Source: Streptomyces litmocidini
GTDB lineage: Bacteria > Actinomycetota > Actinomycetes > Streptomycetales > Streptomycetaceae
Assembly (NCBI RefSeq): GCF_014649755.1
Contig: NZ_BMTQ01000014.1
Coordinates: 124,001-188,000, forward strand
Length of the DNA: 64,000 nt
Direction: 5' to 3'
In this document: one piece after another, positions 8,337 to 16,218 of the stretch
Layout: every line of letters begins with the position of its first letter
How positions within the stretch are numbered: the first letter of the stretch is position 1
The notes under the pieces: model-generated
What the model saw: only the letters and a program-made list of their open reading frames with translations
Told to the model about the DNA's origin: nothing
Databases searched by the model: none
Made by a program: the position numbers and the translations under genes

Positions 8337-9755
8337 TCATCTCCGTACGAGGGCGTGGCGGGCGGCCCGTACGAGCCGGGTGGCACGTCCCGACGGGCGG
8401 CTGCCGGAACGGTCCTGCCACCACTCCGTGAGCCGTCGTCGCGCCACCGGGTCCTCCGGCCGGCCGGCGAGCAGCAGGTGCTCGACGAAGTCGAGCGCGT
8501 CCCGGCGGTAGCCGCCGGTCAGGGGACGGGACCGGGCGTACGCGAGGAACGCGGGCCGGAAGCCCTTGCCGAGGATCTCCGGCAGCTCCGGCGCGACCTT
8601 CGCGACGACCCCGGCCCGCTTGGCCGCGAGGGCACGGCTCTGGACCCCGATCCGCCGGGTGTCGAAGCCCTCGGGAACGGGGGTGCCGGCGACGAGGGCG
8701 GAGAGGAGGGAGGCCTGGGCCACGGCCAGGCGCTGGCGGGCGCCTTCGCGCGGTGCGGGGTCCGTCACCTCCGGTGCGACGGGGACGGCGCTCGGCATCG
8801 GGCCTCCCGAGGCACGGGCGCCCGCGCCGATCAGGAGCGGCTGCCCGACCGCTGTGGGCGCCCGTTCCGCAAGGGCGGAACGGGTGGGCACGGCCCTGCC
8901 GCGCGGCGCCCGTGGGCCAGGACCCGCACCCCGGGGGGCGGTCACGGTGCCGCGAATCGCCTCGAGTTCCTCCGAGAGCTCCGCCGCGGGCGGAAAGTCG
9001 TCGTCCCTCTCCAGCAGCACCCCCGGCGGGGACACCCGCGACGCGAGGTCCGCCAGGACGTCCAGCACCGCCTCCGGCACGGGATGCGCGTGGGTGTCGT
9101 GCCAGACCCCGTCCCGCTCGACGCCGCCCGCCACGTGCACGTACGCGATCGCCTCGACCGGCAGCTCGGACAGGGCCCGGGCCGGATCCTCGCCCCGGTT
9201 GACGTGGTTCGTGTGCAGGTTGGCGACGTCGACGAGGAGCCGCACCCCCGTACGCTCCACCAGCTCCGCCAGGAACTGCCCCTCCGTCATCTCCTCGCCC
9301 GGCCAGGCGATCAGGGCCGCGATGTTCTCCAGGGCGAGCGGCACGGGCAGCGCGTCCTGCGCGATGCGCACGTTCTCGCAGAGCACGTCGAGGGCGTCCC
9401 GCGTGCGGGGCACGGGCAGCAGGTGGCCCGCTTCGAGCAGCGGGGTCGCGGTGAGCGGCCCCCCGGCGCGTACGAACGCGATGTGCTCCGTGACCAGCGG
9501 CGCCCCCAGGGCCACCGCCTTCTCGCCGAGCGCCGCGAGCCGCGCCGGGTCCGGCCGGTCCGCGCCGCCGAGCCCGAGCGAGACGCCGTGCGGCACGACC
9601 GTCACGCCGCGCTCGCGGAGCCGGGTCAGGGAGTCGGGCAGATGACCGGCGCAGACGTTCTCCGCGACGACCTCCACCCAGTCGACGCCGGACAGCGCCT
9701 CCACCGCCTCCGCGATCTCGGGGCGCCAGCCGATGCCGATGCCGAGTTCCGTCAT
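8337..9755 (-). CDS. DUF692 / MNIO multinuclear non-haem iron enzyme with C-terminal extra domain
   Basis: A 472-residue protein with an excellent ribosome site (GGAGGGGG before the ATG). Residues 1-275 are a DUF692 TIM barrel. Candidate iron ligands in family order are Glu32 (VVAEN), His56 (VPHGVSL), His91 (TEHIAF), Glu143 (LEN), Asp176 and His181 (LLVDVANLHTNHVN), His207 (YVHVAGG), Asp220 and His222 (DTHAHP), and Glu249 (LLERD). After a Pro/Arg/Ala linker, residues 335-455 form a helical domain (RQRLAVAQASLLSALVAG, VAPELPEILGKGFRPAFLAY, DALDFVEHLL), which may stand in for the separate partner protein of other MNIO systems. MNIO enzymes oxidise cysteine or other side chains in ribosomal peptides. 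It is first in an operon with two TIGR04222 genes. Confidence 0.92.
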   Translation of the reverse strand: MTELGIGIGWRPEIAEAVEALSGVDWVEVVAENVCAGHLPDSLTRLRERGVTVVPHGVSLGLGGADRPDPARLAALGEKAVALGAPLVTEHIAFVRAGGPLTATPLLEAGHLLPVPRTRDALDVLCENVRIAQDALPVPLALENIAALIAWPGEEMTEGQFLAELVERTGVRLLVDVANLHTNHVNRGEDPARALSELPVEAIAYVHVAGGVERDGVWHDTHAHPVPEAVLDVLADLASRVSPPGVLLERDDDFPPAAELSEELEAIRGTVTAPRGAGPGPRAPRGRAVPTRSALAERAPTAVGQPLLIGAGARASGGPMPSAVPVAPEVTDPAPREGARQRLAVAQASLLSALVAGTPVPEGFDTRRIGVQSRALAAKRAGVVAKVAPELPEILGKGFRPAFLAYARSRPLTGGYRRDALDFVEHLLLAGRPEDPVARRRLTEWWQDRSGSRPSGRATRLVRAARHALVRR

Positions 9756-9829
9756 GTCCCCCTCCTTCGGTCCTCAGTCCCCCGTGTGATGGCCCGGCCG
9801 ACTCCGTCCGAACCGTGAGGGGACCGGAT

Positions 9830-10966
9830 TCAGAGCTTCATTTGAGCTTCGGCCGCCACCCAGACGCGCAGGGCGTCGCCGGACTCGGACGCCGTCGCCC
9901 AGGAGCCGTGCCCGAGTGCGGTGGGCTGACCGGAGGGCGGGGACGGGTAGGCGACCGGCCGGAGGCCGTGCGTTCCCGTGGTGTCGAGCAGCCAGTGCCG
10001 GACCTCGCCCCACTCGTCGTCGCTCTCGGCGGTGGAGACGACCAGGGTCGTCTCGTCCACGAAACCGCCCGCCCAGTCCCAGCAGACGGGTGCCTCGTCC
10101 TCGTCGTCCCCGTCGTCCGACGGGGCGTCGGGGTGCGGGGGCAGCACCGACCCGGCGTCCCATTCCAGCCCCTCCACCAGCCGGCCGCCGAAGTCGCGGA
10201 CGGAGAGTTCGTCCTGGTCGTGGGAGACCGTCATGAGCCGCTCGCCCGAGGGACTCACGTCCAGCAGGCAGAGGTCGCCCTCCACGTACGTGACGTCCAG
10301 CCGCTCCCCGTCCCAGCGGCCCAGGCGCAGGGGCGCGCCGTCCTGGCCCTCGCCGATGCTGAGGCCCATCCGGCCGGGATCGGTCGGGTGGGGGAGGTGG
10401 AAGCTGCCGGCCGCCGCCGCCTCGGCACTGCCGCGGGCGAGCACGCGGCCGTCGACGGCGTCGACCACCAGCCACTCGTCGACGGTGTCCGGGCTCAGCT
10501 CGCCCTCGGGCAACGGGCCGCGCACATGGGCCCAGACGAGCTTCCCGTCCGCGGAGAAGCCGACCGAACCCCCGTCCGGGTAGCGGTGGTCCCGTTCCTC
10601 CGCGTACTCCTCGTACGACTCGTGCATCTCCCGGCACGCGCCGTACCAGCAGCCGTGCCGGACCTCCCAGCGCGTCGCGCCCGACGGTTCCACGGCGCGC
10701 ACGGCGTGCACCCCGGCGAAGACGGCCAGGCCCGCGTCCGGCGCCACCTCCCACGTCCCGCGGTCGCGCGGCCACGGGGCGGGGAAGCGGACCTCCGCCC
10801 CCGGGACCGGGGCGAAGGCGTCGTCCAGGGGCCGCGCCACGACCTCCTCGTCGCTCCCCTGGACGAGGATCCTGCGCCCCGGCAGCCCCGCGATCTCCGG
10901 CGGACCGGCCCCGGGCGAGGACAGGGGGGCGGGGACGGTGGCCCTGAGCCGGGCGTGAACGGGCAT
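9830..10966 (-). CDS. Beta-propeller-like hypothetical protein
   Basis: 378 residues from the ATG at 10966, chosen over an ATG 54 bases upstream because GAGGAG lies eight bases before it. Repeating strand-rich segments such as VFAGVHAVRAVEPSG, SVGFSADGKLVWAHVRG, LLDVSPSGERLMTVSHD and GGFVDETTLVVSTAE look like WD40 or quinoprotein-type blades, with a short acidic insert (DDGDDEDEA) near residue 290. No catalytic motif or signal peptide is visible, so it is presumably cytoplasmic. It lies 74 bases upstream of the DUF692 gene on the same strand and could share its transcript, though nothing else links them. Function unknown. Confidence 0.72.
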   Translation of the reverse strand: MPVHARLRATVPAPLSSPGAGPPEIAGLPGRRILVQGSDEEVVARPLDDAFAPVPGAEVRFPAPWPRDRGTWEVAPDAGLAVFAGVHAVRAVEPSGATRWEVRHGCWYGACREMHESYEEYAEERDHRYPDGGSVGFSADGKLVWAHVRGPLPEGELSPDTVDEWLVVDAVDGRVLARGSAEAAAAGSFHLPHPTDPGRMGLSIGEGQDGAPLRLGRWDGERLDVTYVEGDLCLLDVSPSGERLMTVSHDQDELSVRDFGGRLVEGLEWDAGSVLPPHPDAPSDDGDDEDEAPVCWDWAGGFVDETTLVVSTAESDDEWGEVRHWLLDTTGTHGLRPVAYPSPPSGQPTALGHGSWATASESGDALRVWVAAEAQMKL

Positions 10967-11060
10967 GCGGATCTCCTCGAAGTGCACGACCCGCCGCACG
11001 CTACGGCACGGCTCCGACACCCCGGCCGCCCGGCCACCGGCCCGCCGGGGCGACCGCCGG

Positions 11061-11771
11061 TCAGGCCCGGGGGAGCCGCAACCGCGGGGCGAAACGCGTG
11101 CCGCCCTCGGACACCACCGTGCACGAACCCGGGGCGATCTCCGTGAAGCCCGCGTCCCGCACCACCGGGAGGCCGCTCGCCGTCAGCTCCGCCCAGTCCC
11201 CGGCCGTCGCGGTCCGCACCGCCAACGGGAAGCCCGCCTCGCGCCAGGCCTTCCGGTCGGCGTCCGGCATCGCCCACCACAGCAGCTGCGCCCCGTGCCC
11301 GGCCTGGGCCATCGCCTTGCCGGCCGACATGTCGAGCTCCGGGTTGAGCCACAGCACCACCGCACCCTCCGGTACGGGGCCGGGCCCGGCCGGGTCGTCG
11401 AGGTCGGTGCCCGACACCTGGAGCCTGGCGAGGTCCTTGGGCCAGCCGTCGAGCGGGACCGGCGGGAAGACCCGTACCTCCGCCTCCTCGCCCGCGACCG
11501 TGATGCCGGGGAGGGCGCTCGCCCGGCGCCACTCCGCGCCGCGGGCCCGGCGCACCACCTTCCGGATCCGGGCGTCCTGCCAGTCGGCGATCGCCCGCGC
11601 CCACTCGCCCTCGCCGAGGGAACGGTCGTCGCCGAGGATCTCCAGGACGGCCCGCGCCGCGGTCTCCAGGGCGTCGGTGCGGCTCGGGGGCGCGTCGCGC
11701 TCGATCCGGACGACCAGGGGGAGGACGAACTGGGGCTTCTCGTCGCGGAGATCGGTCTCGTTGCTGCTCAC
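11061..11771 (-). CDS. Peptidyl-tRNA hydrolase, PTH2-like
   Basis: A 236-residue cytoplasmic protein. Its core WLNPELDMSAGKAMAQAGHGAQLLWW carries the Lys and Gln-Ala-Gly-His pattern of the PTH2 fold, in which a lysine and nearby residues support cleavage of peptidyl-tRNA, and the following VRDAGFTEIAPGSCTVV matches the PTH2 C-terminal strand pattern (DAGxTxIxPGTxT). An N-terminal extension of about 110 residues, common in streptomycete homologues, precedes the domain. It is divergent from the AIM24 gene across 71 bases. It is probably an accessory activity beside the main bacterial Pth; the cellular substrate is inferred only from the fold. Confidence 0.75.
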   Translation of the reverse strand: MSSNETDLRDEKPQFVLPLVVRIERDAPPSRTDALETAARAVLEILGDDRSLGEGEWARAIADWQDARIRKVVRRARGAEWRRASALPGITVAGEEAEVRVFPPVPLDGWPKDLARLQVSGTDLDDPAGPGPVPEGAVVLWLNPELDMSAGKAMAQAGHGAQLLWWAMPDADRKAWREAGFPLAVRTATAGDWAELTASGLPVVRDAGFTEIAPGSCTVVSEGGTRFAPRLRLPRA

Positions 11772-11842
11772 CCGGCAAGTCTGCCATCCGGGTGACGAGG
11801 GATTCTTGTGGGAATCATCGCTTCCGAGCGAGGATGCCCCTC

Positions 11843-12520
11843 ATGAAGAGCGATCTCTTTGCCGGTGAGCACCTCGCCGAGGCAGCGGCCTTTCCCGGGA
11901 TGACCCTGCAGAACGCCAAGTCGGTCAAGTACACCGTGAACGGCGAGATGCACGCCCGCCAGGGTTCGATGATCGCCTTCCGCGGCGACCTCCAGTTCGA
12001 GCGCAAGGGCCAGGGCATCGGCGGCATGCTCAAGCGCGCCGTCACCGGCGAGGGCCTGCCGCTGATGGCCGTGCGCGGCCAGGGCGAGGCGTGGTTCGCG
12101 CACGAGGCGCAGAACTGCTTCATCGTCGAGGTCGAGCAGGGCGAGGCCTTCACCGTCAACGGCCGCAACGTGCTCTGCTTCGACTCCACGCTCCACTACG
12201 AGATCAGGACCGTGAAGGGCGCCGGGATGACCGGCGGCGGCCTCTTCAACTCGGTCTTCTCCGGCCACGGCAAGATCGCCCTGATGTGCGAGGGCAGCCC
12301 GATCGTCATCCCCGTCACCCCGCAGGCCCCGGTGTACGTCGACACCGACGCCGTCGTCGGCTGGAGCGAGCAGCTCCACACCTCCCTGCACCGCTCGCAG
12401 TCGCTCGGCTCGATGATCCGCGGCGGCTCCGGCGAGGCGATGCAGCTCAAGCTGGAGGGACAGGGCTTCGTCGTCGTCCGGCCGAGCGAGCTCACCCCGC
12501 AGAAGAACTCCTCGCATTGA
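11843..12520 (+). CDS. AIM24 family protein
   Basis: 225 residues. ATG 11843 has GAGG nine bases upstream; an in-frame ATG at 11834 sits directly against the same GAGG and is less likely. The sequence is a typical AIM24/TRAP-like beta domain: KYTVNGEMHARQGSMIAFRG, GEGLPLMAVRGQGEAWFAHEAQ, NVLCFDSTLHYEIRTVKGAG and APVYVDTDAVVGWSEQL. No signal or membrane helix is present. Bacterial members are widespread but of unknown role; mitochondrial AIM24 is linked to inner-membrane organisation. Its stop TGA overlaps the TTG start of the following ABC ATPase gene, implying translational coupling. Confidence 0.9.
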   Translation: MKSDLFAGEHLAEAAAFPGMTLQNAKSVKYTVNGEMHARQGSMIAFRGDLQFERKGQGIGGMLKRAVTGEGLPLMAVRGQGEAWFAHEAQNCFIVEVEQGEAFTVNGRNVLCFDSTLHYEIRTVKGAGMTGGGLFNSVFSGHGKIALMCEGSPIVIPVTPQAPVYVDTDAVVGWSEQLHTSLHRSQSLGSMIRGGSGEAMQLKLEGQGFVVVRPSELTPQKNSSH

Positions 12521-13614
12521 GGCTGGAGCACGTCGGGCGGCGGCACGGCCCGCGCGGGCCGTGGGTCCTGCGGGAGGTCTCGCTCGACCTGCCCGCCGCC
12601 GCGCTCGTCCGGGTCGTCGGCACCAACGGCACCGGAAAGTCCACGCTGCTCCGGCTGCTCGCAGGCATCGACGCGCCCACGGAGGGGCGCGTCACCGGCC
12701 GGCCGGCCCGCACGGCGTACGTCCCCGAGCGGTTCCCGGTCGCCCTTCCCTTCACGGCCCTCGACTACCTGGTCCGCCTCGGGGGCGTCCAGGGCCTCGG
12801 CCGGGCGGCGGCGCGGGCCCGGGCGGGGGAGTGGCTGGAGCGCTTCGGGGCCGGCGAGCACGCCGGAACCGGGCTCGCGGAACTCTCCAAGGGCACCAGC
12901 CAGAAGGTCGCCGTCGCCCAGGCCCTCCTCGCCGACCCGGCCCTGCTCGTCCTCGACGAGGCCTGGACCGGCCTCGACACCGGCGCCCGTGCCGAACTGG
13001 ACACCGCCGTCCGCGAGCGCCTGGCCGCCGGAGCGACGGTCGTCTTCGTCGACCACGACCCGCGCCGGCTGGAGGGCGGGGCGGCGGTGGTGTACGGGGT
13101 GGAGGGCGGCCGGGTGCGGAGAGCGACGCCGCCCGGCCTCCCGGGGCCGCCGCCCAGCCTCCCGGCGGCGGACGGTGGACCCCGGCCGACCGGGCGGGGG
13201 ACGGTCCCGGCGGGGCCCGGGGTCGTGTCGGTCGGGCCCGGGGTCACGTCGGCCGGGTCCGGGAGCGCGTCCGCCGGGGCCGGACCCGTGGCGGTGGGCG
13301 GCGGGCTCCGGGCGGCCCGGCGCGGGCCCGGGTCGGGGGCGGGCGGTTCTTCGGTGGCCGGGCTCGGGCCCGTGTCCGCCGCGACGCCCGCCGTCTCCGG
13401 TTCCGCCGCCTCCCGGCCCTCCGTCCGTATCGTCGTCTCCGGCGGGCGACCGCTTCCCGGACGCCTGCCCGGTGATCCGGCGGTCGTCCCCGGTGCCGAC
13501 GGCGGCACCACCGTCCTCACCGTGGACGCGGCGCACTCCGACGCGCTCCTGGGCGTGCTCCTCGCCGCGTCCTGGCACGTCCACCACCTCGGCACCGAAG
13601 GCGCACGGACATGA
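12517..13614 (+). CDS. ABC transporter ATP-binding protein with long low-complexity insert
   Basis: 365 residues starting at a TTG that overlaps the preceding stop (TTGA). Walker A is VGTNGTGKST, the signature is LSKGTSQKVAVAQAL (with LSKGT in place of LSGGQ), Walker B is LLVLDEAWTGLD, and the H-loop is VFVDHD. Residues about 200-310 are a Gly/Pro/Ser/Ala/Val linker with loose PGVVSVGPGVTSAG-type repeats. After it a small C-terminal domain (VRIVVSGGRPLPG, TTVLTVDAAHSDALL) is recognisable. The next gene, overlapping by ATGA, encodes the membrane partner, so this is an ABC-2-like exporter pair of unknown substrate. Confidence 0.88.
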   Translation: MRLEHVGRRHGPRGPWVLREVSLDLPAAALVRVVGTNGTGKSTLLRLLAGIDAPTEGRVTGRPARTAYVPERFPVALPFTALDYLVRLGGVQGLGRAAARARAGEWLERFGAGEHAGTGLAELSKGTSQKVAVAQALLADPALLVLDEAWTGLDTGARAELDTAVRERLAAGATVVFVDHDPRRLEGGAAVVYGVEGGRVRRATPPGLPGPPPSLPAADGGPRPTGRGTVPAGPGVVSVGPGVTSAGSGSASAGAGPVAVGGGLRAARRGPGSGAGGSSVAGLGPVSAATPAVSGSAASRPSVRIVVSGGRPLPGRLPGDPAVVPGADGGTTVLTVDAAHSDALLGVLLAASWHVHHLGTEGART

Positions 13615-14261
13615 GGGCGCTCCTGCGCTACCAGTCGGGTCTGCTGCTCCGGTCCCAGCGCTGGCTGGCGCCGCTGCTCCTCTACGCGGCCCTCATCGGC
13701 GTCGGCGTCCAGGCCGGCGAGCCGGTGCTCGGGGCGCTCGGGTTCACCGCGGCCGCCCTGCTCCCGGTGGCCGCCTGGACCGTGCGGATCTGCCTCACCC
13801 AGGAGCCGCCCGCCGCCCGGAACGTGGTCGCGGCGGCCGCCGGCCGGGGCCGCGCGCACCTCGCGGCGCTGCTCACCGGGGCCGCCTGGCCGGTGCTCGT
13901 CGGCACGGTCGCCGTGCTCGCGGTGACGGCGGTCGGCGACCGGCGCGGGGTGACCCCGCTCGCCGCCGTCCTCACGGGGCTGCCGGCGGCCCTGGCCTGC
14001 GCCCTGACGGGCGCCGCCGTCGGCGCGCTGGCCTCCCGCCCCTTCCTCCGGGCCCCGGGCTGGTCCCTGGCCGCCCTCGTCCTCGGCTCCCTCCTCGCGC
14101 TCGTCACCACGGGGTCCCCGGCGAAGCTCGCGATGACCGTCCTGGTCGCCGGGGCCCGCACGGCGACCGCCGAGCCGCCCTGGCTCGCCTGCGGCGGCGC
14201 GCTGCTCCTGGCGGCGGCGACGGCGGCGCTCGCGTGCCGGGCGACGGCGCGTCTGGAGTGA
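13611..14261 (+). CDS. ABC transporter membrane protein
   Basis: 216 residues with about six hydrophobic segments, for example WLAPLLLYAALIGVGVQAG, VLGALGFTAAALLPVAAW, AAWPVLVGTVAVLAVTA, LPAALACALTGAAVGAL, WSLAALVLGSLLALV and CGGALLLAAATAALAC. No ATPase or binding motifs are present. Its ATG overlaps the stop of the ATPase gene (ATGA), a strong sign that the two subunits are made together. The substrate cannot be predicted. Confidence 0.85.
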   Translation: MRALLRYQSGLLLRSQRWLAPLLLYAALIGVGVQAGEPVLGALGFTAAALLPVAAWTVRICLTQEPPAARNVVAAAAGRGRAHLAALLTGAAWPVLVGTVAVLAVTAVGDRRGVTPLAAVLTGLPAALACALTGAAVGALASRPFLRAPGWSLAALVLGSLLALVTTGSPAKLAMTVLVAGARTATAEPPWLACGGALLLAAATAALACRATARLE

Positions 14262-14270
14262 GGCGCCGGG

Positions 14271-15149
14271 TCAGCGGCTCATGAGTTCCGAGACCTTGAC
14301 GAAGCGGTAGCCGCGGGCGCGGAGCTCCGGGACGATCCGGCGGATCGCCCGCTCGGTCACGGGGGCGGCGCTGCGCGTACAGTGCATGACGACGAGCGAG
14401 CCGGGCTTCACCCCGTCGAGGACCTGGTCGGCGACGGCGTCCGCGTCCTTCGCGAAGGCGTCGCCGCTGACGACGTCCCACTGGACCGCGGTGACCCCGG
14501 CGGGGGCGAGGGCGCGCAGGGCCGCGTCGTCGTAGCAGCCGCCGGGGAAGCGGAAGTACGGGACGACGTTGACGGCCCCGGCGTCCCGGAAGGCGTCGAA
14601 GGCGCGCTGCACGTCGGACGCCATGTCGGGCCGGGGGACGGTCGGCAGGCCGTAGCAGGGGGACGAGAAGGCGTAGTGGCTGTAGGAGTGGTTGGCGATC
14701 TCGAAGCGCGGATCGCCGCCGATGGACTTGGCCTGGTCCGGGTACTCCTCCGCCCAGCGGCCGGTCATGAACACGGTCGCGTCCACCTCGAGCCGGCGCA
14801 GGGTGGCGATGAGTTCGGGGTTGTCGAAGTGCTCGCCGCGCGCGGCGCGGGGGCCCTGATCGGCGGTCATGTCGGCGTCGAACGTGAGCGCGACGACCTT
14901 CTCGGTGCTCTTCGCGCGGTGCGTGTAGACGGGGGTGAGGCCGCCCGGTCCGGGCGCCATGGTGGGCGGGGCGGCGGGGACGCGCGCGGGCCTGGGGCCG
15001 GGGGCGGCCTTGCTGGGCCGGGGCGAGGGGCCGTCGACGACGGCCGCCTTCGCCTTCGGCACCGGGGCTTCGGCCGCGCCGGTGCCACAGCCGACGAGGG
15101 CGGCGCCCAGAAGACCGAGCGTCGCCAATTTTCGTGCAGAAGTGTTCAC
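14271..15149 (-). CDS. Polysaccharide deacetylase family lipoprotein (CE4)
   Basis: 292 residues from a GTG. A lipoprotein signal ends in LVGCG (Cys near residue 21), then a Pro/Ala/Lys-rich spacer to about residue 75. The NodB-type CE4 domain follows: motif 1 TFDADMT, motif 2 NHSYSH (metal-binding His pair), motif 3 RFPGGCYDD, motif 4 region VQWDVVSGD, motif 5 VVMHC. These residues form the metal site and the Asp base that remove N- or O-acetyl groups from cell-wall or other polysaccharides outside the membrane. The conserved TFDD is TFDAD here, so the first Asp spacing is slightly altered. It is probably active on peptidoglycan or exopolysaccharide, but the substrate is unproven. Confidence 0.88.
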   Translation of the reverse strand: MNTSARKLATLGLLGAALVGCGTGAAEAPVPKAKAAVVDGPSPRPSKAAPGPRPARVPAAPPTMAPGPGGLTPVYTHRAKSTEKVVALTFDADMTADQGPRAARGEHFDNPELIATLRRLEVDATVFMTGRWAEEYPDQAKSIGGDPRFEIANHSYSHYAFSSPCYGLPTVPRPDMASDVQRAFDAFRDAGAVNVVPYFRFPGGCYDDAALRALAPAGVTAVQWDVVSGDAFAKDADAVADQVLDGVKPGSLVVMHCTRSAAPVTERAIRRIVPELRARGYRFVKVSELMSR

Positions 15150-15161
15150 GACCGGAAGTTA

Positions 15162-15183
15162 ACCGATCAAAGTGATTATCGGT
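15162..15183. promoter_or_regulatory. Inverted repeat upstream of the deacetylase gene
   Basis: ACCGAT and its exact complement ATCGGT are separated by ten AT-richer bases (CAAAGTGATT), 13 bases before the deacetylase GTG. The local AT content is unlike the surroundings, which fits a promoter/operator region. No regulator can be named. Confidence 0.35.
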
Positions 15184-15248
15184 CGGCGGCTCGACAGCAG
15201 GGGCACCCGACTGCGCTCACGACCCGGCCGCCCCTCCGCCGGAACGGC

Positions 15249-16136
15249 TCACGTGGCGAGCAGCCGCGCCCGGCACTCCTTCACGTCGAAGTCCCCCGGC
15301 GGGTACCGCGGGTCCAGCTCCTCCAGGTGTTCGAGCAGCAGCCTGCTGATCGCCCAGTTGCGGTACCACTTGCGGTCCGCCGGGACCAGGTACCAGGGAG
15401 CCCCGTCCGTCGAGCAGCGTTCCAGGGCGAGCTCGTACGCCTGCTGGTACGCCGGCCACAGCGCCCGCTCCTCGATGTCGCCCTGGTTGAACTTCCAGTG
15501 CTTGTCGGGGTCGTCCAGGCGCGCGAGGAGCCGGGCCCGCTGTTCCCCGTACGACAGGTGGAGGAAGACCTTGACCACGGTCACCCCGTCGTCGGCGAGG
15601 GACTTCTCGAAGCGGTTGATCTGGCCGTAGCGGCGGCCGAGCAGCCGGCGGGGGACCAGCTCCCGGACCCGGGCGATGAGGACGTCCTCGTAGTGCGAGC
15701 GGTCGAAGATGCCGATCTCGCCCGGCCGGGGGAGTTCCCGCACGACCCGCCAGAGGAAGGGGTGGTCCCGCTCCTCCCGCGTCGGTGCCTTGAAGGCGTG
15801 GATGCGGCAGCCGGAGGGGTTGAAGAGGCCGATGACGTGCTTGACCGTGCCGCCCTTGCCGCTGGTGTCCATGCCCTGGAGGACGAGGAGCAGCCGCCGG
15901 CGGTCGCCGGCGGTGCTCGCCGCGTACAACCGCTCCTGGAACTCGGCGAGGCGCGGCCCGAGGGCGGCGGTGGCGGCGAGCCCCGCCGTCTTGTCGGCGG
16001 GGCCGGCCGGGGTCGCCCTCGCGTCGTACGCGGCGAGGTCGACCCGCTCGCCCTCGGGGATGCGCAGGAGGTCGCGCAGCACGGGCTCGGGAGCCGGGGC
16101 CTTGCGCTTCTTCCTCCCGCCGTCCTTCTTCGGCAT
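15249..16136 (-). CDS. Polyphosphate kinase 2 family protein
   Basis: 295 residues. PPK2 enzymes transfer phosphate between polyphosphate and nucleoside di- or monophosphates. Walker A is LQGMDTSGKGGT (about residues 88-99), Walker B/lid is GIFDRSHYEDVLIARV, and the lid region RFEKSLADDGVTVVKVFLHLSYGEQ plus DPDKHWKFNQGDIEER are diagnostic. An N-terminal Lys/Arg-rich segment (PKKDGGRKKRKAPA) precedes the domain. Whether it prefers AMP, ADP or GDP cannot be read from this sequence. It stands alone between two unrelated minus-strand genes. Confidence 0.93.
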   Translation of the reverse strand: MPKKDGGRKKRKAPAPEPVLRDLLRIPEGERVDLAAYDARATPAGPADKTAGLAATAALGPRLAEFQERLYAASTAGDRRRLLLVLQGMDTSGKGGTVKHVIGLFNPSGCRIHAFKAPTREERDHPFLWRVVRELPRPGEIGIFDRSHYEDVLIARVRELVPRRLLGRRYGQINRFEKSLADDGVTVVKVFLHLSYGEQRARLLARLDDPDKHWKFNQGDIEERALWPAYQQAYELALERCSTDGAPWYLVPADRKWYRNWAISRLLLEHLEELDPRYPPGDFDVKECRARLLAT

Positions 16137-16218
16137 CCGTCGCCCCTTCCGCCGCGCCGACCGCGTTCGCCCGGTCGTCCTCTCCCGATCGTGCGACGGA
16201 TCCCGGCCGCCCGCTAGC

